Below, in pieces: positions 36,690-46,000 of a DNA stretch of 64,000 nucleotides (within the stretch, counting starts at the first letter, position 1; each line of letters opens with the position of its first letter). A program made the position numbers and the translations under genes. This DNA is from Aquilutibacter rugosus. GTDB taxonomy: Bacteria > Pseudomonadota > Gammaproteobacteria > Xanthomonadales > Xanthomonadaceae. The notes beneath the pieces were generated by a model, which was given only the letters and a program-made list of their open reading frames with translations, did no database searches and was not told the origin of the DNA. The stretch covers positions 310,001 to 374,000 of the forward strand of contig NZ_JAZHBO010000002.1 of NCBI RefSeq assembly GCF_036541335.1. Reading direction: 5' to 3'.

Positions 36690-37688
36690 ATGACGAAATC
36701 ATCACCAGACCGTCCCGCCGGCGCCGCCAATACGGGCCTTGCAGCCCGCCTGCTGACCATCAGTGCGGATCGGGCCGGCCAGCGGCTGGACAATTTTCTG
36801 TTGGGTCAGCTCAAAGGCGCCCCCAAATCCCTCGTCTATAAGGTGGTGCGATCCGGCCAGGTCCGCGTCAACGGCGGCCGAGCCAAGGCGGAGCGTAAAC
36901 TGGAGGAAGGCGATGTTGTCCGCGTCCCGCCGATGCGTCTGCCCGAACCGGGCGCGGCCGTCACGCCACCGCCGACCGCTTTCCTGCAAGTGCTCGAGCA
37001 GGCCATCGTCTTTGAAGACGACCGTCTGCTGGTCCTGAACAAGCCGAGCGGTCTGGCCAGTCACGGTGGCAGCGGCATCCGCCACGGCGCCATTGAATCC
37101 TTGCGGGCCCTGCGCCCCGGACAGTCGCTTGAGCTGGTGCACCGCCTCGATCGCGATACCTCGGGCCTTTTGGTCGTGGCCAAAAAACGCTCGGCGCTAC
37201 GGCAGCTGCAGGCGCTCCTGCGCGAGGACCATGGCGCGGGCATCCGCAAGACCTATCTGGCATTACTCCCGGGTAAATTACCGAAGGGAGAACTGACCGT
37301 GCAGGCGCCCCTGCATGTCGGGCTGCGCCAGGGCGGCGAACGGCATGTCACGGTGCATCCACAAGGCAAGGAGGCGATCAGCCATTTCCGAGTCCGCGAG
37401 CGACTGTCCGGACTGTCGCTGTGCGAGGTCCGCATCGAGACCGGCCGGACCCACCAGATCCGCGTACATGCTCAGCATCTGGGCTTCCCGGTGGCGGGCG
37501 ATGACAAGTACGGTCAGGAGACGGTCAACCGCCAGTTGCGCACCCAGGCCGGCCTCAAACGCCTGTTCCTGCACGCCGCTGAGCTGGAATTTGAGCTGGG
37601 CGAAGGCGCGGACCGCCGTACTTATTTACTGAATGCAGAACTGCCCGACGACCTGAACTCCGTGCTGCAGGCCTTGCGAAACACCTAA
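36690..37688 (+). CDS. rluC: 23S rRNA pseudouridine synthase RluC
   Basis: A 332-residue RluA-family synthase: an S4 RNA-binding domain (about residues 30-80) followed by the catalytic domain with HRLDRDTSG, catalytic Asp154. RluC modifies uridines 955, 2504 and 2580 of 23S rRNA (E. coli numbering). The pairing with rne in divergent orientation supports RluC rather than RluD. Confidence 0.92.
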   Translation: MTKSSPDRPAGAANTGLAARLLTISADRAGQRLDNFLLGQLKGAPKSLVYKVVRSGQVRVNGGRAKAERKLEEGDVVRVPPMRLPEPGAAVTPPPTAFLQVLEQAIVFEDDRLLVLNKPSGLASHGGSGIRHGAIESLRALRPGQSLELVHRLDRDTSGLLVVAKKRSALRQLQALLREDHGAGIRKTYLALLPGKLPKGELTVQAPLHVGLRQGGERHVTVHPQGKEAISHFRVRERLSGLSLCEVRIETGRTHQIRVHAQHLGFPVAGDDKYGQETVNRQLRTQAGLKRLFLHAAELEFELGEGADRRTYLLNAELPDDLNSVLQALRNT

Positions 37689-37710
37689 ATCGCGGTTGTC
37701 CCGTTGCGAA

Positions 37711-37733
37711 GGCGCCTTAGGCGCCCGGCTTTT
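37711..37733 (+). terminator. Possible terminator of rluC
   Basis: A GGCGCC-TTA-GGCGCC hairpin followed by a short T run (37730-37733). It overlaps the last codons of the convergent tonB-like gene, whose stop codon lies in the loop. Confidence 0.4.
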
Positions 37734-38127
37734 CGCACAGTGGATTGGGTTCTTCAGGTGCCTTGAACGACATCGGCGAGCGGATCTTTTTGGCTACCGC
37801 CTTGCCGTTGACGTAGGCCGGCTCGAATTTCCACTTGGTGACGGCCGCCTGAGCGGCTGCATCGAGTTCGGGGACACCGCTGGAGCGGTAGACCTGCGAA
37901 CCGCTGACCTTGCCATCCGCGCCGACCTGCACATCGAGCTCAACGATGCCACCAATGCCATCGCAGGCCTGACGCAGGGGATATTCCGGCGGCGGGGTAT
38001 CGACCGCCATAAGCTGCGAATTGCGGCCGACCGGCTGTTGCGGCGTTTGCGGGCCACAGGCACTCAGAACCAGAACGGCAGTGGCGCTCAGCACGGCGAA
38101 GGGAATGCGTTTCAGACGGTGGGACAT
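37717..38127 (-). CDS. Lipoprotein with TonB C-terminal domain
   Basis: A 136-residue protein. The N-terminus is a lipoprotein signal: basic start, hydrophobic core and a lipobox LSAC with the acylated Cys at residue 24. After a short Pro/Gln linker, residues about 45-130 form a TonB-C-like domain (pattern PPPEYP, then GxVxLDVQVGADGKV and AAxxAVTKWKFEPA). Real TonB has an N-terminal membrane helix that contacts ExbB; this one would instead be lipid-anchored, so it is unlikely to be a standard TonB. Role unknown. The ATG at 38127 is chosen because it places the signal at the N-terminus. Confidence 0.8.
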   Translation of the reverse strand: MSHRLKRIPFAVLSATAVLVLSACGPQTPQQPVGRNSQLMAVDTPPPEYPLRQACDGIGGIVELDVQVGADGKVSGSQVYRSSGVPELDAAAQAAVTKWKFEPAYVNGKAVAKKIRSPMSFKAPEEPNPLCEKPGA

Positions 38128-38164
38128 GGTCGGAACTCCACAGCAGGGGCGTCGGGGACGCCGG

Positions 38165-38506
38165 TTAAGCAATCAGGGCGTCGGCCTTGGCGGCACAGAT
38201 GAAATCATTTTCGCTCAGGCCTTTGACATCGTGGGTATTAAAAGTCACGACGCAGCGGTCATAGTGCACGCCAAGATCAGGGTGATGATCCTCGCGGTGT
38301 GCTACCTGGGCCAGCGCATTCACGAACGCCATGGTCCGATAGTAGTCGGCAAAACGGTAAGTACGGGTGATGGCCCGACCTTCGTCTGATAATTGCCAAT
38401 CGGGGACTTGCGGCAGCAGTTCGCGCACTTGGGCCTCGGTCAGGCGGTGCTGGTCACCACGCTTAGGTGAACAGTGCGCTTGGGACAAGGGGATCAGGTC
38501 GGTCAT
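38165..38506 (-). CDS. phhB: Pterin-4a-carbinolamine dehydratase
   Basis: A 113-residue PCD/DCoH family enzyme that recycles 4a-hydroxytetrahydrobiopterin formed by phenylalanine hydroxylase. The active-site motif DHHPD is present, followed by the conserved histidine-containing TFNTHDVKGLSENDF block. The ATG at 38506 has an excellent AAGGAG ribosome-binding site upstream. No phenylalanine hydroxylase gene lies in the window. It diverges from nfuA across just 30 bp. Confidence 0.92.
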   Translation of the reverse strand: MTDLIPLSQAHCSPKRGDQHRLTEAQVRELLPQVPDWQLSDEGRAITRTYRFADYYRTMAFVNALAQVAHREDHHPDLGVHYDRCVVTFNTHDVKGLSENDFICAAKADALIA

Positions 38507-38536
38507 GGGTTCTCCTTCTGGCATTAGAATAAACCC

Positions 38537-39136
38537 ATGATCCAGATTTCTGAAACCGCTCAATCGCACTTCCGTTCATTACTGCAAAAAGAGGGGGTCG
38601 AAGGCATGGGCGTGCGCCTGTCCGCCGTCCACGCAGGCACCCCTAAAGCCGACGTCCGACTCGAGTTCGCCGAACCCGCCGATCTCGACGGCGAGGAATG
38701 GGCCATCGATTGCGAAGGCTTTACCTTGTGGTTGGACAGCAGCAGTGTCCGTTATCTCGAAGAGGCGGAGATTGACTTCATTAAGCAGGGGGCGGGCATG
38801 CAGCTGCAAATCCGCGCGCCGCATATTAAAGGCCAACCGCCGGCAGCGGGCTCCAGTCTGATCGAGCGCGTGCGCTACGTGGTGGAGCACGAGATCAATC
38901 CGCAGTTGGCGCAGCACCGAGGCCATGTGGATGTGGACTCGGTTACGGCCGAGGGCGTGGTCTGGCTCCGATTCGGTGGCGGCTGCCAAGGTTGCGGTAT
39001 GGCCGATGTCACGCTCAAACAGGGCATCGAGACTACCTTGCGCCAACAGGTGCCTGACATCACCGATGTGCGGGACGTTACCGATCACGAACAGGGCGAC
39101 GCGCCCTACATGCCCCGTACAGCAACAGGGAACTAA
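38537..39136 (+). CDS. nfuA: Fe/S biogenesis scaffold NfuA
   Basis: A 199-residue protein: an N-terminal degenerate A-type (IscA-like) domain (about residues 1-95) and a C-terminal Nfu domain with the cluster-binding CQGC (C150, C153) in the GGGCQGCGM motif. NfuA carries a [4Fe-4S] cluster between two monomers and delivers it to enzymes such as aconitase, especially under oxidative stress or iron limitation. Domain order and length match the E. coli protein closely. Confidence 0.94.
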   Translation: MIQISETAQSHFRSLLQKEGVEGMGVRLSAVHAGTPKADVRLEFAEPADLDGEEWAIDCEGFTLWLDSSSVRYLEEAEIDFIKQGAGMQLQIRAPHIKGQPPAAGSSLIERVRYVVEHEINPQLAQHRGHVDVDSVTAEGVVWLRFGGGCQGCGMADVTLKQGIETTLRQQVPDITDVRDVTDHEQGDAPYMPRTATGN

Positions 39137-39171
39137 GGTCATGGTTTGTTTGTCTGCGGTATAACACCGAA

Positions 39172-40740
39172 GTGACATCACCCTCCATGCCCACCCCCTC
39201 CGATGGCTTGACCATCCCGTTGCCACCCGGTGCCACTCCGCAGCCGCCGCGTTTACCGTGGAGGCCCAAATCGCTGAGTGAAACTCGCAGTGAGCGCTCG
39301 CGATGGCAAGCCATTCGCCACTTGCTGCTCGAACAATGGGAGCCGCCGCCGCGCGATGAGCGACCGCTGCGCTGGATTGCGGGCACGTTTTCGCTTCTGC
39401 TGAACCTGCTGTTTGCGATCCTGCTGATTTATTTTCTGGTACTGCAGTATCTGGCCATGCATCGGGCCGACGATCAGGAACAGCAAGCCATCATGGTGGA
39501 GTTCATCGGTCGCGGCAAACCGCAGGTCGGCGGCGGCGATTCCGCGCCATCCACTGCGCCGGTGTCCTCGTCGAAGGCATCCTCGTCTGCTGCTGCCGCT
39601 TCAGCTTCTGCATCGGCTTCGGCTTCGGTGGTCAGCAAGCCCACGCCGACGACCGCCTCCGCGCCGCCGACCGCCCAGCCTGCACCGGTGCCGACGCCGG
39701 CACCCAACGTCACCTTGAGCAAGCCCGTCGAGGACGTGTCGCCGTTCCAGGTTCCGGTCGCCGCCGCGCCTCAGGCCAGCGCCTCGTCCCGAGCCTTGGC
39801 TGTGCAATCGCGGCAGCTGTCCGAACGTTCGGTCGCCGATCCGCTGCAAGCGCCGGACCTGCGACCGGTAGCCAGCCCGCAACGCACCGTGTCCGAATCC
39901 TTAGCGGTGCGACCGTCGGCCACGTTCTCCGAGCGTTCCGTGCGCGATCCGTCGCCCGCAGCCACTTCGGCAGCAACGGTAACAGCAGCGTCAGCGTCGA
40001 CAGCGTCAGTCTCGACAAGCGCTACGAGCTCATCGACGGCCTCCAACGCCAACGCCAGCACGCCGAGCCCGACCGCCGGTCCACGCCCAGCTGCGCAAAC
40101 CGGTGGCTGGTATCAGAACGCAACTGCCAATGACTGGGGCAACTCCAATCGTGAACGTCCCGGGCAGAAGCAGGGCGCGCGCGATGGCCAAGCCGGCTTG
40201 CAAGGAAACGATCTGTTTGACGAGCAGGGCAAGCCCAAATTGCCCTACAACGGTTCCGCCTCGCGCAACGATCCGCCGGGCCTGGTGAATGGCGAAGTTC
40301 GCGATCTCGATCGCGTGGGCACCTGGCGCAAACGCCGTCCGACCGATGCCAATCTTCCGGGTTCGAACATGGTCTGGTTGCCGCACGAAACCTTGCTCGA
40401 CGAATGGGTACGCCGTGGCGTCAAGGAAGTTCGAGTTCGTATTCCGGGAACCACCACCACGGTTCGCTGCAAGGTGTCCGTGCTGGCCCTTGGGGGTGCC
40501 TGTGGCTTGACCGATCCGAACCTCGAAGATCAGGAGGCCATTGCCCGCCCGCCGCCGTCGGTCCCGTTCAAGCCGGAACTCAACCAGCACAATGGCGGCC
40601 GCCGTGAGGACCAGAAGGTTGAAGACTTCGGTCCGGGTGCGATCATGCCCGGACAGGCCATCAAGCCGGTGGGTAAAGATGCCTTGCCGCCGTCGCCGCA
40701 ATTCAAGAAGCCTACCTTTAAGTTCGGCGATGAGAAGTGA
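39172..40740 (+). CDS. Low-complexity single-helix membrane protein, unknown function
   Basis: A 522-residue protein that I cannot assign to a defined function; similar Xanthomonadales proteins carry names such as transmembrane repetitive protein. A Pro-rich cytoplasmic N-terminus (1-65) leads to one strong membrane helix (about 67-95). A long Ser/Ala/Thr/Pro-rich segment (about 120-310) follows, then a more ordered C-terminal part with two cysteines (RCKVSV and GGACGL) that could form a disulfide outside the cytoplasm. The plan of anchor plus extended periplasmic linker recalls TonB or TolA, but I see no TonB-C domain. The start may be GTG 39172 or ATG 39187; neither has a clear ribosome-binding site. 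Confidence 0.75.
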   Translation: MTSPSMPTPSDGLTIPLPPGATPQPPRLPWRPKSLSETRSERSRWQAIRHLLLEQWEPPPRDERPLRWIAGTFSLLLNLLFAILLIYFLVLQYLAMHRADDQEQQAIMVEFIGRGKPQVGGGDSAPSTAPVSSSKASSSAAAASASASASASVVSKPTPTTASAPPTAQPAPVPTPAPNVTLSKPVEDVSPFQVPVAAAPQASASSRALAVQSRQLSERSVADPLQAPDLRPVASPQRTVSESLAVRPSATFSERSVRDPSPAATSAATVTAASASTASVSTSATSSSTASNANASTPSPTAGPRPAAQTGGWYQNATANDWGNSNRERPGQKQGARDGQAGLQGNDLFDEQGKPKLPYNGSASRNDPPGLVNGEVRDLDRVGTWRKRRPTDANLPGSNMVWLPHETLLDEWVRRGVKEVRVRIPGTTTTVRCKVSVLALGGACGLTDPNLEDQEAIARPPPSVPFKPELNQHNGGRREDQKVEDFGPGAIMPGQAIKPVGKDALPPSPQFKKPTFKFGDEK

Positions 40741-40774
40741 TCGATGGTCTGCAGGACCAAACTGCTAGCCCAAC

Positions 40775-40803
40775 AAAAAGGACGCCGAAAGGCGTCCTTG
40801 TTT
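40775..40803. terminator. Bidirectional terminator between convergent genes
   Basis: An 8-bp stem AGGACGCC/GGCGTCCT with GAAA tetraloop, flanked by five A on the left and TTGTTT on the right. On the minus strand it ends in a five-T run and should terminate the cytochrome transcripts; on the plus strand it serves the preceding membrane-protein gene. Confidence 0.82.
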
Positions 40804-40824
40804 GGTGCTACAACGGCGTAAGCC

Positions 40825-41286
40825 TTATTCGACGTGCGACAGGTCGGTGATGTTGCCTTTGCGCGAAGCGAAGTAGGCGGCAAGATCGGCGACTTGCTGG
40901 TCATTGAGATGACCGACTTGACCCTTCATGACGGCTTGATCGCGGCGGCCATCACGGTACGAGGTGATGGCGTATTCGAGGTAGTCAGCATATTGACCGG
41001 CCAGCGTCGGGTAGGTCGGGTCGATCGGAGCCGCGCCTTCCTTGCCGTGGCATTCGATGCAGGATTGCTTGCTCGGGGTGTCCGTGCTGTTGGCCAGCTT
41101 TTCACCCTCGGCAACGCGGCCATCGGGCAGGCCGGCAGAAGACGACTTGATGGCGTGTTCGGCGGCCTCTTCGGCGTGTTCGCCCTTGGCGGCGGTTTCA
41201 GCCGACTCTTGCGACGAGCAGGCGGTCAGCGCCGCGCTTAGCAGCAGAGCAGACAGCAGGGATTTGGCAGTGATGTTCAAAGTCAT
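40825..41286 (-). CDS. Monohaem cytochrome c lipoprotein
   Basis: A 153-residue class I cytochrome c. The N-terminus carries a lipoprotein signal with lipobox LTAC (acylated Cys23), then an Ala/Glu-rich linker. Haem attaches at CIECH (C76, C79, His80); the likely axial methionine is in AVMKGQ. The fold resembles one half of cytochrome c4. It would be anchored in a membrane by lipid and shuttle electrons in the periplasm. The ATG at 41286 puts the lipobox at a normal distance; an in-frame ATG nine codons upstream exists. It follows the next cytochrome gene by 35 nt. Confidence 0.85.
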   Translation of the reverse strand: MTLNITAKSLLSALLLSAALTACSSQESAETAAKGEHAEEAAEHAIKSSSAGLPDGRVAEGEKLANSTDTPSKQSCIECHGKEGAAPIDPTYPTLAGQYADYLEYAITSYRDGRRDQAVMKGQVGHLNDQQVADLAAYFASRKGNITDLSHVE

Positions 41287-41321
41287 GACGTTCGGTACCG
41301 GATTAAAGGTCACAGGGCGGC

Positions 41322-41720
41322 TTACGGCTTGACCGAAGCAAGATAGGCGGCGATGTCAGCCAGCTGCTGTTCCGAGTAGCTGGTGGCTTGAGCGCGCATG
41401 GTCGGGTGCTTGCGGGTGCCCTTGCGGTATTCCATCAAGGCGCTGCGCAGGTAGGCCTCGCTCTGACCGCCGATGCGCGGCACATGATAGTTCGGGTAGG
41501 CGTTCTTGAAGCCGGCCACGCCATGGCAGCCACGGCAGGTGTAGGCGAGCTCCTTGCCGCGCTGTGCATTACCCAGCGAGCTGCTAGGTGCCGCAGCGGT
41601 GGCGGGGGCCGTTGCAGAAGTGGCGGCTGCCGTTTTGGCAGGTGCCGGTTCCGCGGACATGGCACCGGCGGCGGCAAATGCCAGACCGGCAATGGCAAGG
41701 ATCGTCAAGGGTCGCTTCAT
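41322..41720 (-). CDS. Periplasmic monohaem cytochrome c (c4-like)
   Basis: A 132-residue cytochrome with a cleavable signal peptide (about residues 1-22, cleavage after AMSA), an Ala/Thr/Pro linker, and one haem site CRGCH (C62, C65, His66). The axial methionine is probably in HPTMRAQA. YRKGTRKH and the YSEQQLADIAAYLAS end are typical of cytochrome c4 halves. With its neighbour it may replace a dihaem c4. These cytochromes depend on the Ccm system encoded at 22.3-28.9 kb. Confidence 0.85.
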   Translation of the reverse strand: MKRPLTILAIAGLAFAAAGAMSAEPAPAKTAAATSATAPATAAAPSSSLGNAQRGKELAYTCRGCHGVAGFKNAYPNYHVPRIGGQSEAYLRSALMEYRKGTRKHPTMRAQATSYSEQQLADIAAYLASVKP

Positions 41721-41752
41721 GGCTGATGGGCTGAATTGATGGTGAATTTCGC

Positions 41753-41758
41753 ATTATA
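41753..41758 (-). promoter_or_regulatory. Candidate -10 box of the cytochrome operon
   Basis: A perfect TATAAT on the minus strand, placing transcription start about 26 nt before the c4-like start codon. No good -35 box is visible at 16-18 nt. Confidence 0.35.
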
Positions 41759-41905
41759 TCGGTTTCACGGGCTAAATAGCATCCATTGCCGGCCGGACCC
41801 TGCCGGAATAGCCCATGACCTTTGTGGGATAGGCGCGGACATTGGAGTGAGCGTATCGTTGCGCTATGGGCGCGAGGGTGCCCCACGAGCAGGAAGTTGC
41901 ATTTC

Positions 41906-43003
41906 ATGATGAACCGTATTTCTCCGTCCCGGACCGGCGTTGCCTTTGCATTGGCGTTGGCTGTAATGACCGCGGTACCGGCCTGTAAGAAAGCGGAAAA
42001 GGACGATGCCAAGACGGACAAGATCGAAGCCGTTCCGGTCGAGGTCACAGCCGTCCGCACGGATTCGGTGTCCAACAGTTTCTCGGGTACCGCCCCGTTA
42101 GAGGCCAAGGGCGAGGCCCAGGTCGTGGCCAAGACCTCGGGTGTTGCTCGTCAGGTTCTGTTTGAGGAAGGCCAGTTCGTGCGTGCCGGTCAGACCATGG
42201 TCCGACTGGAGAGCGATCGCCAGCGACTGCAGGTGCAACAGGCTTCCGCACAGGTTGAAAAACTGCAGCGCGATTATGCGCGAGCCGAAGCACTGGCACG
42301 CGAGCAACTCATCGCCCGTTCCGATCTGGATCGAATCCGTTTTGAGCTGGCCAATGCTCGGTCTACCTTAAATCTCGCGCAGCTGGAGCTGTCCTATACC
42401 AATGTGACTGCACCGATTAGCGGCACGGTGGCATCGCGCAGTATTAAGACCGGCAACTTTGTGCAGATCAGTTCACCAATCTATCGCATCGTCAGCAGCC
42501 AGCTGCTCGAGGCCGTGATCAACGTGCCCGAGGCCGAGAAATCCAAGCTGCAGGTTGGCCTTCCTGTACAGATGACTGTGGATGCAATGCCGGGGCAAAC
42601 GTTCGAAGGCCGCATCTCGCGCATTGCGCCGGTAGTGGACTCGGGCAGTGGTACGTTCCGTGCGGTGGCAGCATTCCCCGGCGGGGTAGGTCTGCAACCC
42701 GGTATGTTCGGGCGTCTGAGCGTGGCCTTCGATCAGCATAACAACGCCATGCTGGTGCCGCGTGCAGCTCTGCTCGAAGGCGAGCAGAATTCGGCGGTGT
42801 TCGTGGTCCGCAACGGCAAGGCAGTGCGTGCTCCGATCACCACGGGCTACTCGCAGGGCGAATGGATCGAAGTGCGTAGCGGAATCACCACGCAGGATCG
42901 TGTGATCACGGCCGGTAAAGCCGCAGTGCGCGATGGCATGCCGGTCACCGTGTTGGCACCCGCCGCGCCGCAGACCACCGCGCCGTCTCCTGCAACCCGC
43001 TAA
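41906..43003 (+). CDS. RND efflux periplasmic adaptor (MFP)
   Basis: A 365-residue HlyD/AcrA-family adaptor: a signal sequence ending at a probable lipid-attached Cys27 (VPAC, not a perfect lipobox), a lipoyl-like half motif, an alpha-hairpin rich in Gln/Ala/Arg (about 100-165), the second lipoyl half with TAPISGTV, and beta-barrel and membrane-proximal domains. It links an inner-membrane RND pump to an outer-membrane channel. AGGAAG at 41891-41896 precedes ATG 41906. Two pump genes follow directly. No outer-membrane factor gene is in this operon. Confidence 0.92.
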   Translation: MMNRISPSRTGVAFALALAVMTAVPACKKAEKDDAKTDKIEAVPVEVTAVRTDSVSNSFSGTAPLEAKGEAQVVAKTSGVARQVLFEEGQFVRAGQTMVRLESDRQRLQVQQASAQVEKLQRDYARAEALAREQLIARSDLDRIRFELANARSTLNLAQLELSYTNVTAPISGTVASRSIKTGNFVQISSPIYRIVSSQLLEAVINVPEAEKSKLQVGLPVQMTVDAMPGQTFEGRISRIAPVVDSGSGTFRAVAAFPGGVGLQPGMFGRLSVAFDQHNNAMLVPRAALLEGEQNSAVFVVRNGKAVRAPITTGYSQGEWIEVRSGITTQDRVITAGKAAVRDGMPVTVLAPAAPQTTAPSPATR

Positions 43004-43017
43004 GCCGGAGTCGCATA

Positions 43018-46000
43018 GTGAGCTTTGATTCCCATCAGCCGCGTTCCTTTGATGTGGTGGAATTCTCGACGCGTCGTCGCGTAACCGTGGCGATGATGAC
43101 CCTGACGCTGGTGCTGTTCGGTCTGATTGCACTGGGCGCGCTCAAGGTCAATCTGCTGCCCGATATGAGCTATCCCACGCTGACGGTACGCACCGAGTAC
43201 ACCGGCGCGGCACCGACCGAGGTGGAGACGCTGATCAGCGAGCCGCTCGAAGAAGCACTCGGTGTGGTCAAGGGCCTGCGCAAGATCAAGTCGGTGTCGC
43301 GTGCGAATCAAAGTGACATCGTGCTCGAATATGCCTGGGGCACGGACATGGATCGTGCCGGTCTCGATGTGCGTGACAAACTCGACTCTGTGAGTCTGCC
43401 TCTGCAGGCCAAGTCGCCGGTGGTGCTGCGCTTCAATCCTTCCACCGAGCCAATCATGCGACTGGCACTGACGGAGCCCGATTCGTCCGATCCGATCATG
43501 CAGCTGATGGAGCTACGCCGTTTCGCTGACGATGATCTGCGCAAGAAACTGGAACCTGTCGATGGCGTTGCCGCCGTCAAGGTCGGTGGCGGTCTCGAGG
43601 ACGAGATCCAGGTGGATTTCGACCCGAAGCGTCTGGCGGCCCTGCATATTTCGCCGGAAACGGTGATCAACCGATTGCAGGCCGAAAACGTCAATCTCTC
43701 GGGCGGCCGCATCGAGGAGGGCACGCAACGTTATCTGGTGCGTACCGTCAACGAGTTTCAGTCGCTTGATGATCTGCGCAATCTGCTGATCACCACGCAG
43801 GCTCAGACCGGTAACGCATCGCAGGATGCGTTAGCCCAAGTTGCATCGCTGGCCGCGGCGCAGGGCAATTCCGCGGCCTTGGCGGCTGCGTCGTCGGCGC
43901 AATCGGCGAGTTCATCGAGCGATGCAACGCCCGGGGGCGGCAAGGCCATTCGCCTGGGCGATGTCGCCACGGTGCGGCAGTCGTACAAGGAACGTGAAGC
44001 GATCATCCGTCTCAACGGTCGTGAGACTGTGGAGCTGGCAATTTATAAGGAAGGCGATGCGAATACGGTCGCCACCGCCGATGCGCTGATGCAACGTCTC
44101 GAGATCATCCGTAAGGAACTGCCCAAGGGCTTTGAGGTCACCACCATCGAAGACCAGTCGCAGTTTATCCGTCACGCCATTGGTGACGTCAAACTCGATG
44201 CAGTGATCGGCGCGGTACTGGCCATTCTGATTATCTTTCTGTTCCTGCGCGATGGCTGGAGTACCTTTGTCATCAGCTTGAGCCTGCCGGTCTCGATTAT
44301 CACCACGTTCTTTTTCATGGGGCAGCTCGGACTGTCCTTGAACGTGATGTCGTTAGGTGGCTTGGCCTTGGCGACCGGCCTGGTGGTCGATGACTCCATC
44401 GTGGTACTGGAAAGTATTGCCAAGGCGCGCGAGCGTGGCTTGGGTGTGCTTGAGGCGGCAATTCAAGGTACCCGTGAGGTGTCGCTGGCAGTCGTCGCTT
44501 CCACCTTGACGACCATTGCCGTGTTTCTGCCGCTGGTGTTTGTCGAAGGCGTGGCCGGGCAACTGTTCCGCGATCAGGCGCTGACCATTGCCATCGCCAT
44601 TGCGATCTCGCTGGTGGTCTCCATGACTCTGATCCCCATGCTGAGTGCGCTAAAGGCCCGCTCACCCATGGCCTATCCAGTGGAGCCTGCGCATCCGCAA
44701 TGGCAACCGACTAAACGCTGGCAACAGCCGTTTGCGTTCGTCGGTCGCTGGATCGGCAAGATCTTCGGCGCGGTGCAGTTTGCGCTGTACTGGCTGGCGT
44801 TCCGCATCTGGAATGGTCTGAACCGCGTCGTCGCCCCGGTCATGGGTAAATTCAGTGATCTGGCCATGCGTCCGTATCACTGGCTCGAAGGCCGTTACTT
44901 TGCGGCACTGCCTTCGGCATTGACTCGACCGCGTCTGGTCTTGAGCGTGGCCGCCGGTGTGTTTGCCTTGAGCATGCTGATTGTGCCGATGCTGGGTACC
45001 GACCTGATTCCGCAGCTGGCGCAGGATCGGTTTGACCTGACCATGAAGCTGCCGCCCGGCACTCCGCTGCAACGCACCGATGCCATGGTCCGCGATCTGC
45101 AGGTGGCACACGGCAAGGAGGCCGGTGTGCGTGCTCTGTACGGCGTCTCCGGTACCGGTACGCGTCTGGATGCCAATCCGACCGAGAGCGGCGAAAACAT
45201 CGGCAAAATCAGCATCCTGATGATTGATGGCGGTTCGGCCAAGGTCGAAGCCGACGTCACGCAGTCGATGCGTCGTTCCTTGCGTAATTATCCGAACGCG
45301 CAGGTGACCTTTGCCAGGCCGCAGCTGTTCTCCTTCTCGACGCCACTGGAGATTGAAATCTCCGGCAACGATCTGGAAACGATTCGTCGAGCAGGTCAGC
45401 GCATGGCGGCGATGCTGCGAGAGAACGAGCACTATGCAGACGTCAAATCCACCGTCGAGCAGGGCTTCCCTGAGGTCCAGATTCACTTTGACGAAGCGCG
45501 TGCAGCGGCTTTGGGCTTAACTTCGCGTCAGATTGCCGATGCCGTGGTGCGCCAGGTCGCCGGTGAGGTCGCGACGCGCTACAGCTTCCGCGATCGCAAG
45601 ATTGATGTGCTGGTGCGCGCCAACGAAAACGAGCGCAACTCGGTAGATGCAATTCGCGACCTGGTCGTGTCCACGCCTTCGGGTCGTACCATCACGCTGT
45701 CGAGTGTGGCGGACATCGTCAGCACCGAGGGTCCTTCGGAAATTCACCGTGCCGACCAGCAACGCGTAGCCGTGGTAAGTGCCACCCTGCGCGGCATTGA
45801 TTTGGGCGCTGCAGTGCGCGAGGTCAATGCCATGGTTGAGCGGCAGCCGTTGGGTGCGGATACCGCCATCCATATTGGCGGGCAGGGTGCGGAGCTGCAG
45901 GAGTCGACCCGCTCGTTGCTGTTTGCGTTCGCTCTGGCGGTGTTCCTGGTGTATCTGGTGATGGCATCGCAGTTTGAGTCGCTGCGCCATCCCTTCGTCA

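Noticed and set aside
43795..43940. Possible frameshift or foreign insertion in the first RND pump
   Set aside because: The frame is continuous and recognisable RND sequence resumes on both sides; it is simply a low-complexity insertion.
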